Part shown: positions 54,168 to 62,261 of the stretch, one piece after another
How positions within the stretch are numbered: position 1 is the stretch's first letter
Layout of the letters: each line of letters begins with the position of its first letter
Translations under genes and position numbers: made by a program
Source of the DNA: Tardiphaga sp. P9-11
Lineage (GTDB): Bacteria > Pseudomonadota > Alphaproteobacteria > Rhizobiales > Xanthobacteraceae
Length of the DNA stretch: 64,000 nucleotides
Direction: 5' to 3'
NCBI RefSeq assembly: GCF_008329525.1
Contig: NZ_NPKQ01000007.1
Span: 62,001 to 126,000 of the forward strand
Notes under the pieces: generated by a model
Told to the model about the DNA's origin: nothing
What the model saw: the letters and a program-made list of their open reading frames with translations, nothing else
Databases searched by the model: none

Positions 54168-55218
54168 GAAGAAGAAAATCGGCATTCTCGGCGCGTCTGG
54201 TTACACCGGCGCCGAACTGGTGCGGCTGCTGCTGCGCCATCCCAAGGTCGATCTCGTGCTGCTGACGGCCGACCGGCGCGCCGGGCAGGCGATGGGCGAT
54301 GTGTTCCCGCAATTCGCCCCCTACGAGCTGCCGACGCTGGTCAGCATCGACTCCGTCGATTGGACGACCATCGGCCTCGATCTGGTGTTCTGCGCGCTGC
54401 CGCATGCGACCACGCAGAAGGTGCTGCAGGATCTGCTGGCCAAGGCACCTGAGACCAAGGTGGTGGATCTGTCAGCCGACTTCCGGCTCGAGGACGCAGC
54501 CGCCTATGCGAAGTGGTACGGCCACGAGCATCACGCGCTCGAACTGCAGAAGGAAGCCGTCTACGGCCTCGTCGAGATCTATCGGCGCGATATCAAGAAG
54601 GCGCGCCTGATCGCCAATCCCGGCTGCTACACATCATGCGCGATCCTGCCGCTGGTGCCGTTGTTGAAAGCGCGCGCGATCGAAACCGATGAGATCGTGA
54701 TCGATGCCAAATCGGGCATGACGGGCGCGGGGCGTTCGGCAAAGGAAGAGATGCTGTTCTCCGAAGTGTCCGAAGGCTTCAACGCCTATGGTGTCGGCCA
54801 TCACCGGCACATGGCGGAGCTCGATCAGGAATTTTCAAAGGCTGCGGGCAAGGACGTAGTCGTGAGTTTCACGCCGCATCTGCTGCCGCAGAATCGCGGC
54901 ATCCTCTCGACCATTTATGTGCGGGGGCGGCGGGGCAAGACGGCACAGGACATGCACGACGTACTGGTCAAGCAGTATGAGAAAGAGCCGTTCGTGTACA
55001 TCCTGCCATTCGGCAAGACGCCGCATTCGCGGCATGTGCGCGGCTCCAACATGACCTTCATCGGCGTTGCTGCGGATCGTATCCCGGGCCGTGCGATCAT
55101 CGTCTCGACGCTGGACAACCTGACCAAGGGCGCGTCGGGGCAGGCGGTGCAGAACATGAATCTGGTACTCGGCTTTGCCGAGACGCTGGGCATCGATCAG
55201 CCGGCGATGTTCCCGTAA
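54160..55218 (+). CDS. argC: N-acetyl-gamma-glutamyl-phosphate reductase, type 1
   Basis: A 352-residue arginine-synthesis enzyme with the same reaction as the gene before it. The cofactor motif is GILGASGYTGAELVRLLLRHP (residues 8-28) and the catalytic cysteine is in ANPGCYTSCAILPLVPL near residue 153. FTPHLLPQNRGILST and GSNMTFIGVAADRIPGRAI are typical of the long type 1 form. The ATG at 54160 is 61 bases after the previous stop, with AAGGA 8 bases upstream. This is the better candidate for the main biosynthetic ArgC. Confidence 0.94.
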   Translation: MSTKKKIGILGASGYTGAELVRLLLRHPKVDLVLLTADRRAGQAMGDVFPQFAPYELPTLVSIDSVDWTTIGLDLVFCALPHATTQKVLQDLLAKAPETKVVDLSADFRLEDAAAYAKWYGHEHHALELQKEAVYGLVEIYRRDIKKARLIANPGCYTSCAILPLVPLLKARAIETDEIVIDAKSGMTGAGRSAKEEMLFSEVSEGFNAYGVGHHRHMAELDQEFSKAAGKDVVVSFTPHLLPQNRGILSTIYVRGRRGKTAQDMHDVLVKQYEKEPFVYILPFGKTPHSRHVRGSNMTFIGVAADRIPGRAIIVSTLDNLTKGASGQAVQNMNLVLGFAETLGIDQPAMFP

Positions 55219-55254
55219 AGCAAGTCTTCGTGAGGCGTGATGTCTTCAGCAAGA

Positions 55255-55316
55255 CCGGCGTGGATGGCCGGGACATCTAGCGAAGCAGCGCTTCGCGCTT
55301 TAGCTTGGCCATGACG
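55255..55316. repeat. REP-like extragenic palindrome
   Basis: A 7-bp hairpin, GCGAAGC-AGC-GCTTCGC (55280-55296), is nested between GGATGGCC (55262-55269) and GGCCATGACG (55307-55316), which can pair loosely. It resembles intergenic repeats seen in Bradyrhizobium-type genomes, from memory. It lies 40 bases after the type 1 argC stop. Confidence 0.45.
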
Positions 55317-55533
55317 ATAGATTACGCGGTGAGTGATCTGACTTGTTGATCTCGCTGTGGCTGAAATAGACTCAACGTGTAACTCGCATATCGCTCGCTC
55401 ATGCTGGCTGCGATCACGCGTGAGTGGCATTGACCAGAAACACATCCATAGATAGATTTTTCGGATATTATACTGTCCCGGTCAAATGCGACCGGTCGTC
55501 GTTTATTTGAAAAATCATTTTGGGGGTGCGGGT
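55317..55533 (+). promoter_or_regulatory. Upstream region of the exported unknown gene with a candidate promoter
   Basis: The rest of this 315-base gap has no convincing gene. TTGACC (55430-55435) and TAGATT (55453-55458), 17 bases apart, could drive the gene at 55534. An AT-rich stretch (55448-55473) includes TATACT at 55469-55474. The assignment is tentative. Confidence 0.35.
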
Positions 55534-56268
55534 ATGCGTTATTCTTGGCGTTGGAACGTGTTGCTCGTGATTGTTGCTCTGTTCGGTGCGCCTGCCGAAA
55601 GCTTCGCTCAGATCGGCATCGGAGATGTCATCGGCAATCGGACATTGCGATTGAGCAGCGGCGTCGATCTCGGACTGACAAAGTTCGGCCCGGATCTTGT
55701 CACCGGTTCGGTGACGGCATTCGCGGCGGTCCGCGACATCCAGGCGGTGATGAACACCGTGCTGCCGGTGATCAACAAGCAGATTGTTTGCAAAAACCGC
55801 GATCTATTAGAGGGCGGCGGCAGGCTGCAGAGTATTTCGATCAATGGATCGACGGCGTTGCCGAACGGGCTGGTGCTCTCTACGACGGGAGACTTCGCAG
55901 ATTGCCTCACCGGCTGGGTTGGCGGTCAGGCGCAGATCTCGATTCCCATCCTGATTTCGAACACGGCTCTCTCGGTGAAACTCAGCGTCGGCACCGTCAT
56001 TGTCGGGGATGGTCGCAACGCGTGGCAGCGCAAAATCGCCGCTGTAATTGCGTCGAAGATCGCACCGGTGACCGCTCAGCTCAATGGCTACATCGGGATG
56101 CAACTTTCCGGGCAAGCCCTGCGGCGCCAGGCCGACGCATACAAGCTGAAGATCAATTCCGTTCAATTGGCGGCAGACACCGGAGACCTCATTCTCACAG
56201 TCAAGCTCTCAGGCCAGGCCAAGGTGCAGGAGCTGGATGCGCTATTTGTTGGGACGCCGGGGATCTGA
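55534..56268 (+). CDS. Exported protein of unknown function
   Basis: A 244-residue protein. Residues 1-25 form a signal peptide (cleavage near SFA-Q). The mature part has alternating hydrophobic strands (SGSVTAFAAVRDIQAV, LQSISINGSTALPNGLVLSTTGDF, ISIPILISNTALSVKLSVGTVIV) and a C-terminal segment KINSVQLAADTGDLILTVKLSG, with two cysteines in VCKN and DCLT that could form a disulfide. The pattern recalls lipid-binding tubular or AsmA/DUF4403-like beta proteins, but I do not recognise the family. ATG 55534 has GGGGG upstream. It is more AT-rich upstream than its neighbours. Confidence 0.75.
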   Translation: MRYSWRWNVLLVIVALFGAPAESFAQIGIGDVIGNRTLRLSSGVDLGLTKFGPDLVTGSVTAFAAVRDIQAVMNTVLPVINKQIVCKNRDLLEGGGRLQSISINGSTALPNGLVLSTTGDFADCLTGWVGGQAQISIPILISNTALSVKLSVGTVIVGDGRNAWQRKIAAVIASKIAPVTAQLNGYIGMQLSGQALRRQADAYKLKINSVQLAADTGDLILTVKLSGQAKVQELDALFVGTPGI

Positions 56269-56320
56269 CCAACCAGTCTTGCTGTAGCCCGGCTGAAGGT
56301 ATGGGTGTTAGCCAACAACA

Positions 56321-56350
56321 GAACGGCCCGGACTTTCATCCGGGCCGTTC
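56321..56350. terminator. Terminator between the exported unknown gene and glnII
   Basis: A perfect 12-bp stem (56321-56332 with 56339-56350) and a 6-base loop lie between two convergent genes. ATATTT follows on the plus strand. It probably serves glnII as well. Confidence 0.8.
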
Positions 56351-56372
56351 ATATTTCAGTGCGTCGTGCAGC

Positions 56373-57407
56373 TTACGCGGCGGCCGACTTGGCGGTCGCG
56401 ACTTCCGAAATGGTCTTCAGGATCTGCGAAGCGATGGCGTAGGGGTCGCCCTGCGAATTCGGACGACGGTCTTCCAGATAGCCCTTGTAGTCGTTCTTGA
56501 CGAAGGAGTGCGGGACGCGGATCGATGCGCCGCGGTCCGCGATGCCGTAGCTGAACTTGTTCCACGGAGCCGTTTCGTGCTTGCCGGTCAGACGCTTGTC
56601 GTTGTCCGGGCCGTAAACAGCGATGTGATCCATCAGGTTCTTGTCGAACTGGGCCATCAGGGCTTCGAAGTAGTCCTTGCCGCCGACCGTACGCATATAT
56701 TCGGTCGAGAAGTTGGCGTGCATGCCCGAGCCGTTCCAGTCGGTATCGCCGAGCGGCTTGCAGTGGAATTCGATGTCGATGCCGTACTTCTCCGTCAAAC
56801 GGAGCAGCAGGTAACGCGCGATCCACATTTCGTCAGCGGCCTTCTTGGAGCCCTTGCCGAAGATCTGGAATTCCCACTGGCCCTTCGCCACTTCGGCGTT
56901 GATGCCTTCGTGGTTGATGCCAGCTTCGAGGCAGAGGTCGAGATGTTCTTCGACGATCTCGCGGGCGATCGAGCCGACGTTCTTGAAACCGACGCCGGTG
57001 TAATATGGACCCTGCGGAGCCGGGTAACCGGCTTCGGGGAAGCCGAGCGGACGGCCGTTCTCGTAGAAGAAGTATTCCTGCTCGAAACCGAACCAGGCGC
57101 CGGCATCGTCGAGGACGGTCGCGCGCCGGTTGGTCGCGTGCGGGGTGACGCCATCGGGCATCATGACTTCGCACATCACCAGGGCGCCGTTCTCACGGGC
57201 CGCATCGGGATAGATCGCAACCGGCTTCAGCACGCAATCGGAGCTGTGGCCTTCAGCCTGCATGGTCGACGAACCGTCGAAGCCCCACAGCGGGAGCTGT
57301 TCGAGGGTCGGGAAATCTTCGAATTCCTTGATCTGCGTCTTGCCACGCAGGTTCGGAACCGGCGTGTAACCGTCGAGCCAAATGTACTCGAGCTTATACT
57401 TTGTCAT
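56373..57407 (-). CDS. glnII: Glutamine synthetase type II (eukaryotic-type)
   Basis: A 344-residue cytosolic enzyme that joins ammonia and glutamate to form glutamine. It is the short eukaryotic-like GSII form, recognised by YIWLDGYTPVPNLRGKT at the start, WGFDGSSTMQAEGHSSDCVLKPVA, EQEYFFYENGRPLGFPEAGYPAPQGPYY and the late GIADRGASIRVPHSFVKNDYKGYLEDRRPNS block. It lacks the GSI adenylylation loop, so control must be transcriptional or translational. A sigma54-type promoter lies at 57502-57517, and a divergent GstI-like gene is upstream. GSII beside a GSI elsewhere is usual in rhizobia. Confidence 0.97.
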   Translation of the reverse strand: MTKYKLEYIWLDGYTPVPNLRGKTQIKEFEDFPTLEQLPLWGFDGSSTMQAEGHSSDCVLKPVAIYPDAARENGALVMCEVMMPDGVTPHATNRRATVLDDAGAWFGFEQEYFFYENGRPLGFPEAGYPAPQGPYYTGVGFKNVGSIAREIVEEHLDLCLEAGINHEGINAEVAKGQWEFQIFGKGSKKAADEMWIARYLLLRLTEKYGIDIEFHCKPLGDTDWNGSGMHANFSTEYMRTVGGKDYFEALMAQFDKNLMDHIAVYGPDNDKRLTGKHETAPWNKFSYGIADRGASIRVPHSFVKNDYKGYLEDRRPNSQGDPYAIASQILKTISEVATAKSAAA

Positions 57408-57432
57408 GCGGGTCTCTCATAAGTTGGCGATG

Positions 57433-57451
57433 CGTAGGGCGTGAGCCCTGA
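57433..57451 (-). other. Stem-loop in the glnII mRNA leader
   Basis: In the predicted leader of about 84 bases the mRNA can form AGGGC-TCAC-GCCCT, with weaker extension. It is a possible contact site for translational control by the GstI-like protein, by analogy only. Confidence 0.3.
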
Positions 57452-57501
57452 GCTTGCCGGTGGGCGGATGCAGGATCCACCCCCAGCGGCACAGCTTGTA
57501 A

Positions 57502-57517
57502 AGCACGTAATATGCCA
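57502..57517 (-). promoter_or_regulatory. Sigma54 (-24/-12) promoter of glnII
   Basis: On the minus strand TGGCATATTACGTGCT has GG and GC exactly 10 bases apart, as sigma54-RNA polymerase needs, with TGGCA and TGCT matching consensus. Transcription would start near 57491, giving a leader of about 84 bases. glnII of rhizobia is known to be NtrC/sigma54-controlled. Confidence 0.75.
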
Positions 57518-57764
57518 ATTTGCCGCGGCGCAACCGTCTGCGTCGTAAAAAGGTCATCGGGCGGGGGATACCGACCTGGCATCGCGTAAATCGGGACCGT
57601 CGCCATCTCGAATCGGCGGTATTTTCGCGATTTTCAGCAGCAGAGCGAACGGCGGCTTTGAACGCTCATGCTCAATTCCGATGCACGAGATATTTTCGAG
57701 GAACTTTTCTGCCCTTCAAGCGCTCATTTGACGGTTGAGCCGCCAACCTGTCGCGGCCAAAGCA

Positions 57765-57781
57765 TGCGCGCCAAAGGCGCA
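57765..57781. promoter_or_regulatory. Candidate NtrC-like dyad
   Basis: The 17-base dyad TGCGC-N7-GCGCA has the length and outer bases of an NtrC site (TGCACC-N5-GGTGCA), with two mismatches per arm. It lies between the two sigma54 promoters but only just upstream of the gstI-side one, so the assignment is weak. Another candidate is GCAC-N7-GTGC at 57836-57850. Confidence 0.3.
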
Positions 57782-57782
57782 T

Positions 57783-57798
57783 TGGCACGTCGTGCGCA
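57783..57798 (+). promoter_or_regulatory. Sigma54 (-24/-12) promoter of the gstI-like gene
   Basis: TGGCACGTCGTGCGCA matches the -24 element TGGCACG perfectly and has GC at the right distance (GG-N10-GC). Transcription would start near 57809, giving a leader of about 115 bases to the ATG at 57924. Confidence 0.75.
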
Positions 57799-57923
57799 TA
57801 ATGTCGGCATTCGCCTGCTTTTTAAGGAGCAATCGGCACAAAAGAAGTGCGCCGATGTTACAATCTAGACCTGACGTGAAAAACGCAGAGCGAGAAGCTG
57901 ATCAGGAAGGAAAAGTGAGCGTT

Positions 57924-58121
57924 ATGACGACGAATATCTCACATCAACACACTGCCAAGATCTACCGGTTTCCGGTGGGCGGACGTGCATCGGTCGGCCC
58001 GCGCCGGCTGGACATACGGCCGAGCCAGTTCCGCGTGCAACAGACCGCTCCGGCCGTTGCCGTCGACGGCTGGTATCACGAGGCCGCCATCCAGGACGCC
58101 AAGCGGACCACAGAACACTGA
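57924..58121 (+). CDS. gstI: GstI-like / DUF2735 small protein, putative translational inhibitor of GlnII
   Basis: A 65-residue protein with the DUF2735 pattern: TAKIYRFPVGGR (residues 10-21) and the C-terminal WYHEAAIQDAK (50-60). In Rhizobium leguminosarum the protein GstI of similar size, divergent from glnII, lowers glnII translation. Here the gene is also divergent from glnII and has its own sigma54 promoter, so a brake on GlnII is a strong inference. The start is ATG 57924 or GTG 57915; GGAAGG lies upstream and favours GTG slightly. An intrinsic terminator follows. Confidence 0.82.
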   Translation: MTTNISHQHTAKIYRFPVGGRASVGPRRLDIRPSQFRVQQTAPAVAVDGWYHEAAIQDAKRTTEH

Positions 58122-58174
58122 TGGCGAGCATCAGGCAGAGGCGTCGCGCAGTGCACGGGAGATTTGAAGTGATT

Positions 58175-58204
58175 GAGGGTCGAAACAATGATGTTTCGGC
58201 CCTC
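58175..58204 (+). terminator. Terminator of the gstI-like gene
   Basis: A 12-bp stem with one G-T pair (58175-58186 with 58193-58204) and a 6-base loop, followed by TTGTTAT. It lies 53 bases after the stop and before the convergent glutaminase gene end. Confidence 0.75.
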
Positions 58205-58243
58205 TTGTTATGGGGCGCTGACCAGCGTTCGTAGAGACTTTTG

Positions 58244-59185
58244 TCAGACGCCGAAGATCGACCAGCCCAGTCGTTTCGTGAGTGCTTCGAGGGCGATGCG
58301 GCCGAGATGCGAATTCCCGTGCTGGTCAAGACCCGGCGCCCAGACCGCGATCGACGCTTTGCCGGGCGCCACTGCAATAATGCCGCCGCCGACGCCGCTT
58401 TTGCCGGGCAGGCCGACGCGATAGGCGAATTCGCCGGAACCGTCATAGTGGCCGCACATGAGCATCAGCGCATTGATACGGCGCGCGCGCTCTGAGGACA
58501 CCACCGAGAGGCCGGTCGAGGGATTGCGGCCGGAATAAGCAAGATAGCGCGTCGCCATCGCGAGCTGTCGGCACGACATCGCGATCGCGCAGTGGTGGAA
58601 ATAGACGCCGAGCGTGAAGTCGACGGGGTTTTCGACCACGCCAAACGACTTCATGTAATTGGCCAGCGCGGTGTTGCGAAAGCCGGTGCGTTTCTCGGAC
58701 GCGGCAACCGTCTCATCGATCACGATGGAGCTGTCGCCAGACAGAAACTGCATGAAACGCAGGATTTCGCCGATGGCCTCGCGGGGCTGATGGCCGGACA
58801 GGATGACATCGGTGACGGCGATGGCGCCGGCATTGATGAAGGGGTTGCGCGGCACGCCGCGCTCCCGTTCGAGCTGGACGATGGAGTTGAATGGGTTACC
58901 CGACGGCTCCCGGCCGACATGTTTCCACAGCCGGTCGCCGACCATTCCGAGCGCCAGCGTCAGTGTGAACACTTTCGAGATGCTCTGGATCGAGAACGGC
59001 ACATCGGCATCGCCGCCGGCCGCCACCTGACCATCGGCATCGATCACCACAAGACCGAACTGGTTGGGATCGATGCCGGCCAGTTCAGGAATATAGCTCG
59101 CGACCTCGCCGCGGTCGGTGCGCTGCGCCATCTCGTCAGCAATTTCCTTGACGACGAGATCGAGACTCGGGGCAGCGTGGTTCAT
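58244..59185 (-). CDS. glsA: Glutaminase A
   Basis: A 313-residue serine-dependent glutaminase with a beta-lactamase-like fold, hydrolysing glutamine to glutamate and ammonia. The catalytic Ser-x-x-Lys is Ser68-Ile-Ser-Lys71 in [13 protein letters not shown]. Further family marks are [26 protein letters not shown] and [12 protein letters not shown], which together cover the active site. Length is normal. It is next to the glnII-gstI pair; together they could set the balance between glutamine and glutamate, though no shared promoter is seen. Confidence 0.95.
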   Translation of the reverse strand: MNHAAPSLDLVVKEIADEMAQRTDRGEVASYIPELAGIDPNQFGLVVIDADGQVAAGGDADVPFSIQSISKVFTLTLALGMVGDRLWKHVGREPSGNPFNSIVQLERERGVPRNPFINAGAIAVTDVILSGHQPREAIGEILRFMQFLSGDSSIVIDETVAASEKRTGFRNTALANYMKSFGVVENPVDFTLGVYFHHCAIAMSCRQLAMATRYLAYSGRNPSTGLSVVSSERARRINALMLMCGHYDGSGEFAYRVGLPGKSGVGGGIIAVAPGKASIAVWAPGLDQHGNSHLGRIALEALTKRLGWSIFGV

Positions 59186-59210
59186 TGCATCAATCTAGCG
59201 AGAAGGGGCG

Positions 59211-59612
59211 TTAGTACGGAATCCGCAGGATCGCGATGGCGAGCACGGCCTGAGCGAAGAAACCGACAAGGAAGGCCAGCGTGCGGAAGACGGGCAGACC
59301 CAGTGTGTAGACAATCAGATGCACGACGCGCGACCAGAAATAGACGGCACAGGCCAGAACAGTGGTCGGGGTCGAAACATCTGCAGCGTTCAGGATCAAC
59401 ACCAGCGGGGCGAAGACGATGAGGTTCTCGACCGCGTTGTCATGGGCGAACAGCAGCCGGTTGGCCCAATCGGCCAGAGGCTTGTCATTACGCGACGGAT
59501 TGGCCATCGCGCCGGTAACGCCGCGGACCATGATGCGGTTCAGCACATAGGGCACCCAGAGCAGGCCGGTGAGAATCACGGTCAGCGTCAGCCAGAACAA
59601 TTCGCGCGTCAT
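59211..59612 (-). CDS. MAPEG-family membrane protein
   Basis: A 133-residue inner-membrane protein with about four hydrophobic helices and the MAPEG pattern (ANRLLFAHDNAVENLIVFAPLVLI near residue 50, YFWSRVVHLIVYTLGLPVFRTLAFLVGF near residue 95). Eukaryotic members act on glutathione and eicosanoids; bacterial ones are mostly uncharacterised. The ATG at 59612 has AAGGA upstream; the open frame upstream of it is spurious. It lies 25 bases upstream of glsA on the same strand and may be co-transcribed with it. Confidence 0.9.
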   Translation of the reverse strand: MTRELFWLTLTVILTGLLWVPYVLNRIMVRGVTGAMANPSRNDKPLADWANRLLFAHDNAVENLIVFAPLVLILNAADVSTPTTVLACAVYFWSRVVHLIVYTLGLPVFRTLAFLVGFFAQAVLAIAILRIPY

Positions 59613-59760
59613 CCGGGTATCCTTTCGGTCGAAATTTCCGCGGAAAACGCGGAGATGGTCCTGCAAAACACGCACGCCGCAAGTGGGATGCGACGCACGT
59701 TGGCCGAAACCATAGACGTTTGCTGTGACAACGCCAACTGAGCCCGGAGCACGCGAGCCG

Positions 59761-61593
59761 TTATGCCCGCACCCGCACGTAACTACCCGGCGCATCTTCC
59801 AGCGCGGGGTACGCGTCAGTGCCGACAGGGCGGGCAGGGACTTCCTCGCCATCGATGCCGGTCAGCCATTCACGCCAGTTCGGCCACCACGAGCCCGCAT
59901 GTTCCTGCGCGGTCTTCATCCAGTCAGCGAGATCGGTGGCCTTGGTATTCTCGTTGGTCCAGTACTGGTACTTGCCGGAGGCGGGTGGATTGACCACGCC
60001 GGCGATGTGGCCGGAGCCGGACAGCACGTATTTCACCGGGCCGCCGAAGAATTGCGAGCCGTACAGCACCGATTGCGCCGGCGCGATGTGGTCCTCGCGG
60101 GTGGCGAGATTGTAGACGGGCACCTTGACCTTGGAGAGATCGAGCCTTGTGTTGTCGAGGATCATGTTGCCGGTCGAGAGCTTGTTCTCGAGATAGCAGT
60201 TGCGCAGATAGAACGAGTGGTTCGCCGCCGGCATCCGCGTCGCATCGGAATTCCAGTGCAGCAGATCGAAAGCCGAGGGCGGCTTGCCCTTGAGATAGTT
60301 GTTGACCACGTAGGACCAGATCAGGTCGTTGGAGCGCAGCATGTTGAAGGCCATGGCCATCCTGCTGCCTTCCAGCACACCCGCCGCCTGCATATCCTTT
60401 TCCAGCGCCGAGATCTGATCCTCGTCGACAAACACCATGAGGTCGCCGGCATGGGTGAAGTCGACCTGCGCGGCCAGGAAAGTTGCTGATGCCACGCGGA
60501 CGCGGCGCTTCTCGGCCAGCCAGGCCAATGTCGAGGCGAGCAGGGTGCCGCCGACGCAATAGCCGATGGTGTGGACCGTCATTTCGCCCGTGACCTTCTC
60601 GATCACGTCCATCGCGGTCAGCGGACCTTCCTTCATGTAGTCGTCGAACGTCTTGGCACCGAGGCGCTTGTCGGGGTTGACCCAGGAGATCACGAACACC
60701 GAGACGCCCTGATCGACGGCCCACTTGATGAAGGATTTTTCCGGCTTCAGGTCGAGAATGTAGAACTTGTTGATCCAGGGCGGCACGATCAGAAGCGGCG
60801 TGCGCAGCACGTTCTCGGTTGCCGGCTGATACTGGATCAGCTGCATCACCTCGTTCTGGAAAATCACCTTGCCCGGCGTCGTCGCCATGTTGACGCCGAC
60901 TTCGAGATTCTTCGGGTCGGACTGGCGGATGCGGATCGAGCCGTGGCCGGCCTCGATGTCCTCGGCAAGCATCGTCATGCCGCGCATCAGGTTACTGCCG
61001 TTCGACGCGACGGTTTCGCGCAGCACTTCCGGATTGGTCAGCACGAAGTTCGACGGCGCCATCGCATTGGTGATCTGCTGGACGTAGAACTCTGCCTTCT
61101 TGCGGGTATGCGCATCCAGACCTTCGGCATTCTTGACGAGGTCCTGGGCCCATTGCGTGGTCAAGAGATAGGCCTGCATCACGAAATCGAAAAACTGGTT
61201 CGATTTCCATTCAGGATCGCTGAAGCGCTTGTCGCGCGGCAGTGCCTCGATGGCGGGCGAGGCGGCTTCCCCGACCATCCGGCGCATCGCCGATCCCCAG
61301 AGGTCGAGATAGGCCTTGCCGAGCTTCATCTGCAATTCGGCGGCGCGCTTGTCGTCGGACAGCCAGTAATTGGCAACGACGCTGAACGTCTTGATCAGTT
61401 CCGTCAGCTCGTTCGGCGGCTTGTCGACAGTCTCGCCGGTTTGGCGCGGCTGCAGATAGGCGGCCAAAGCCTTGCCGCCATTCTCCATGGCCTTGGCCAT
61501 GTTGAGCGCAAAAGCTTCGGGATTGAACGGTTTGGCGCCCTTGTCGCCCGTCTTGTCGTCAGCAGCTTTAACGTCGGCGGCAACTTCAGTCAT
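59761..61593 (-). CDS. phaC: Class I poly(3-hydroxyalkanoate) synthase
   Basis: A 610-residue enzyme that polymerises 3-hydroxyacyl-CoA into storage polyester granules. The lipase-like box is GYCVGG with the catalytic Cys346. The acid lies in TREDHIAPAQS and the histidine in SGSGHIAGVVNPP. The PWINKFYILDLKPEKSFIKWAVDQG block is a PhaC hallmark. Length is typical of class I PhaC, needing no PhaE or PhaR partner. It stands alone; phaA/phaB are not here. Confidence 0.96.
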   Translation of the reverse strand: MTEVAADVKAADDKTGDKGAKPFNPEAFALNMAKAMENGGKALAAYLQPRQTGETVDKPPNELTELIKTFSVVANYWLSDDKRAAELQMKLGKAYLDLWGSAMRRMVGEAASPAIEALPRDKRFSDPEWKSNQFFDFVMQAYLLTTQWAQDLVKNAEGLDAHTRKKAEFYVQQITNAMAPSNFVLTNPEVLRETVASNGSNLMRGMTMLAEDIEAGHGSIRIRQSDPKNLEVGVNMATTPGKVIFQNEVMQLIQYQPATENVLRTPLLIVPPWINKFYILDLKPEKSFIKWAVDQGVSVFVISWVNPDKRLGAKTFDDYMKEGPLTAMDVIEKVTGEMTVHTIGYCVGGTLLASTLAWLAEKRRVRVASATFLAAQVDFTHAGDLMVFVDEDQISALEKDMQAAGVLEGSRMAMAFNMLRSNDLIWSYVVNNYLKGKPPSAFDLLHWNSDATRMPAANHSFYLRNCYLENKLSTGNMILDNTRLDLSKVKVPVYNLATREDHIAPAQSVLYGSQFFGGPVKYVLSGSGHIAGVVNPPASGKYQYWTNENTKATDLADWMKTAQEHAGSWWPNWREWLTGIDGEEVPARPVGTDAYPALEDAPGSYVRVRA

Positions 61594-61847
61594 GGCGCAA
61601 CAACAGCTTCATTCCAGTCGGGCAACGGAACGTCACCACGCAAATCGATGATGGCACAGTTCGCGGATTGCCGCAGGATTCGATGTGCTGCACCGCGTCA
61701 TATCTTTGGCTTTGGGTCTTGCTTCCGTCATATTGAAGATCCAAGCCTGTAGCTTGTTCTCCCGGCATTAATCCTTTGTGACCAGATTGGTTGGATGGTG
61801 CGTTGCGATAGGGACGAAATCGATTCTAATGCGATGTGGGTTGTGGC
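61594..61847. other. Divergent region between phaC and the small lipoprotein gene
   Basis: 254 bases with no convincing gene. It should contain both promoters. CGTCATAT occurs twice (near 61697 and 61727) as a short direct repeat. No clear -35/-10 pair was picked. Confidence 0.35.
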
Positions 61848-62168
61848 GTGACGCGTAGAGGCTCATTCAGGGCGATCGGTGGTCGCAGCGGGCGAGCGGC
61901 GACAGCTGCCGCCCTGCTGGCGCTGGCGCTTGGCTTGCCCCTTGGCGGCTGCGCCTCGACCATCGCCGACTTGCCCATGGTGGGTACGCCTGCGGGCGCT
62001 CCGGCGCGGCCAGCCGAGGTGGGGACCTATCTGCCGGTTCATGACCTGCCCACGTCCCGCGAAGGCACCGCCATGGCGCCTGCGGACCAGGCCAAGATGC
62101 AGGCGGAATTGACTGCCGCCCGCGACCGCCAGGCCGTCGTACTGCCTGCCAAACCGGCAGCCAAATAG
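61848..62168 (+). CDS. Small lipoprotein of unknown function
   Basis: A 106-residue lipoprotein. A basic start (TRRGSFRAIGGRSGR) and hydrophobic stretch lead to the lipobox LGGC at about residues 32-35. The mature part is proline- and alanine-rich (TIADLPMVGTPAGAPARPAEVGTYLPVHDLP), followed by a short helix with KMQAELTAARDRQ. Similar lipoproteins are common upstream of this aminotransferase in the family, from memory. The start is GTG at 61848 or GTG at 61836. Function unknown. Confidence 0.75.
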   Translation: MTRRGSFRAIGGRSGRAATAAALLALALGLPLGGCASTIADLPMVGTPAGAPARPAEVGTYLPVHDLPTSREGTAMAPADQAKMQAELTAARDRQAVVLPAKPAAK

Positions 62169-62261
62169 TCAAAACTGCCCGTCGTGACTGGTGTCACCGG
62201 GCTTCCGTGATAAAAAGAAACGATTCAACCGCATGCTGAAGCGGTTCTGGAGCCCGATCCC

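Noticed and set aside
55545-57422. 625-codon plus-strand frame spanning the exported unknown gene and antisense of glnII
   Set aside because: It crosses a terminator hairpin and two convergent genes; glnII is certain.
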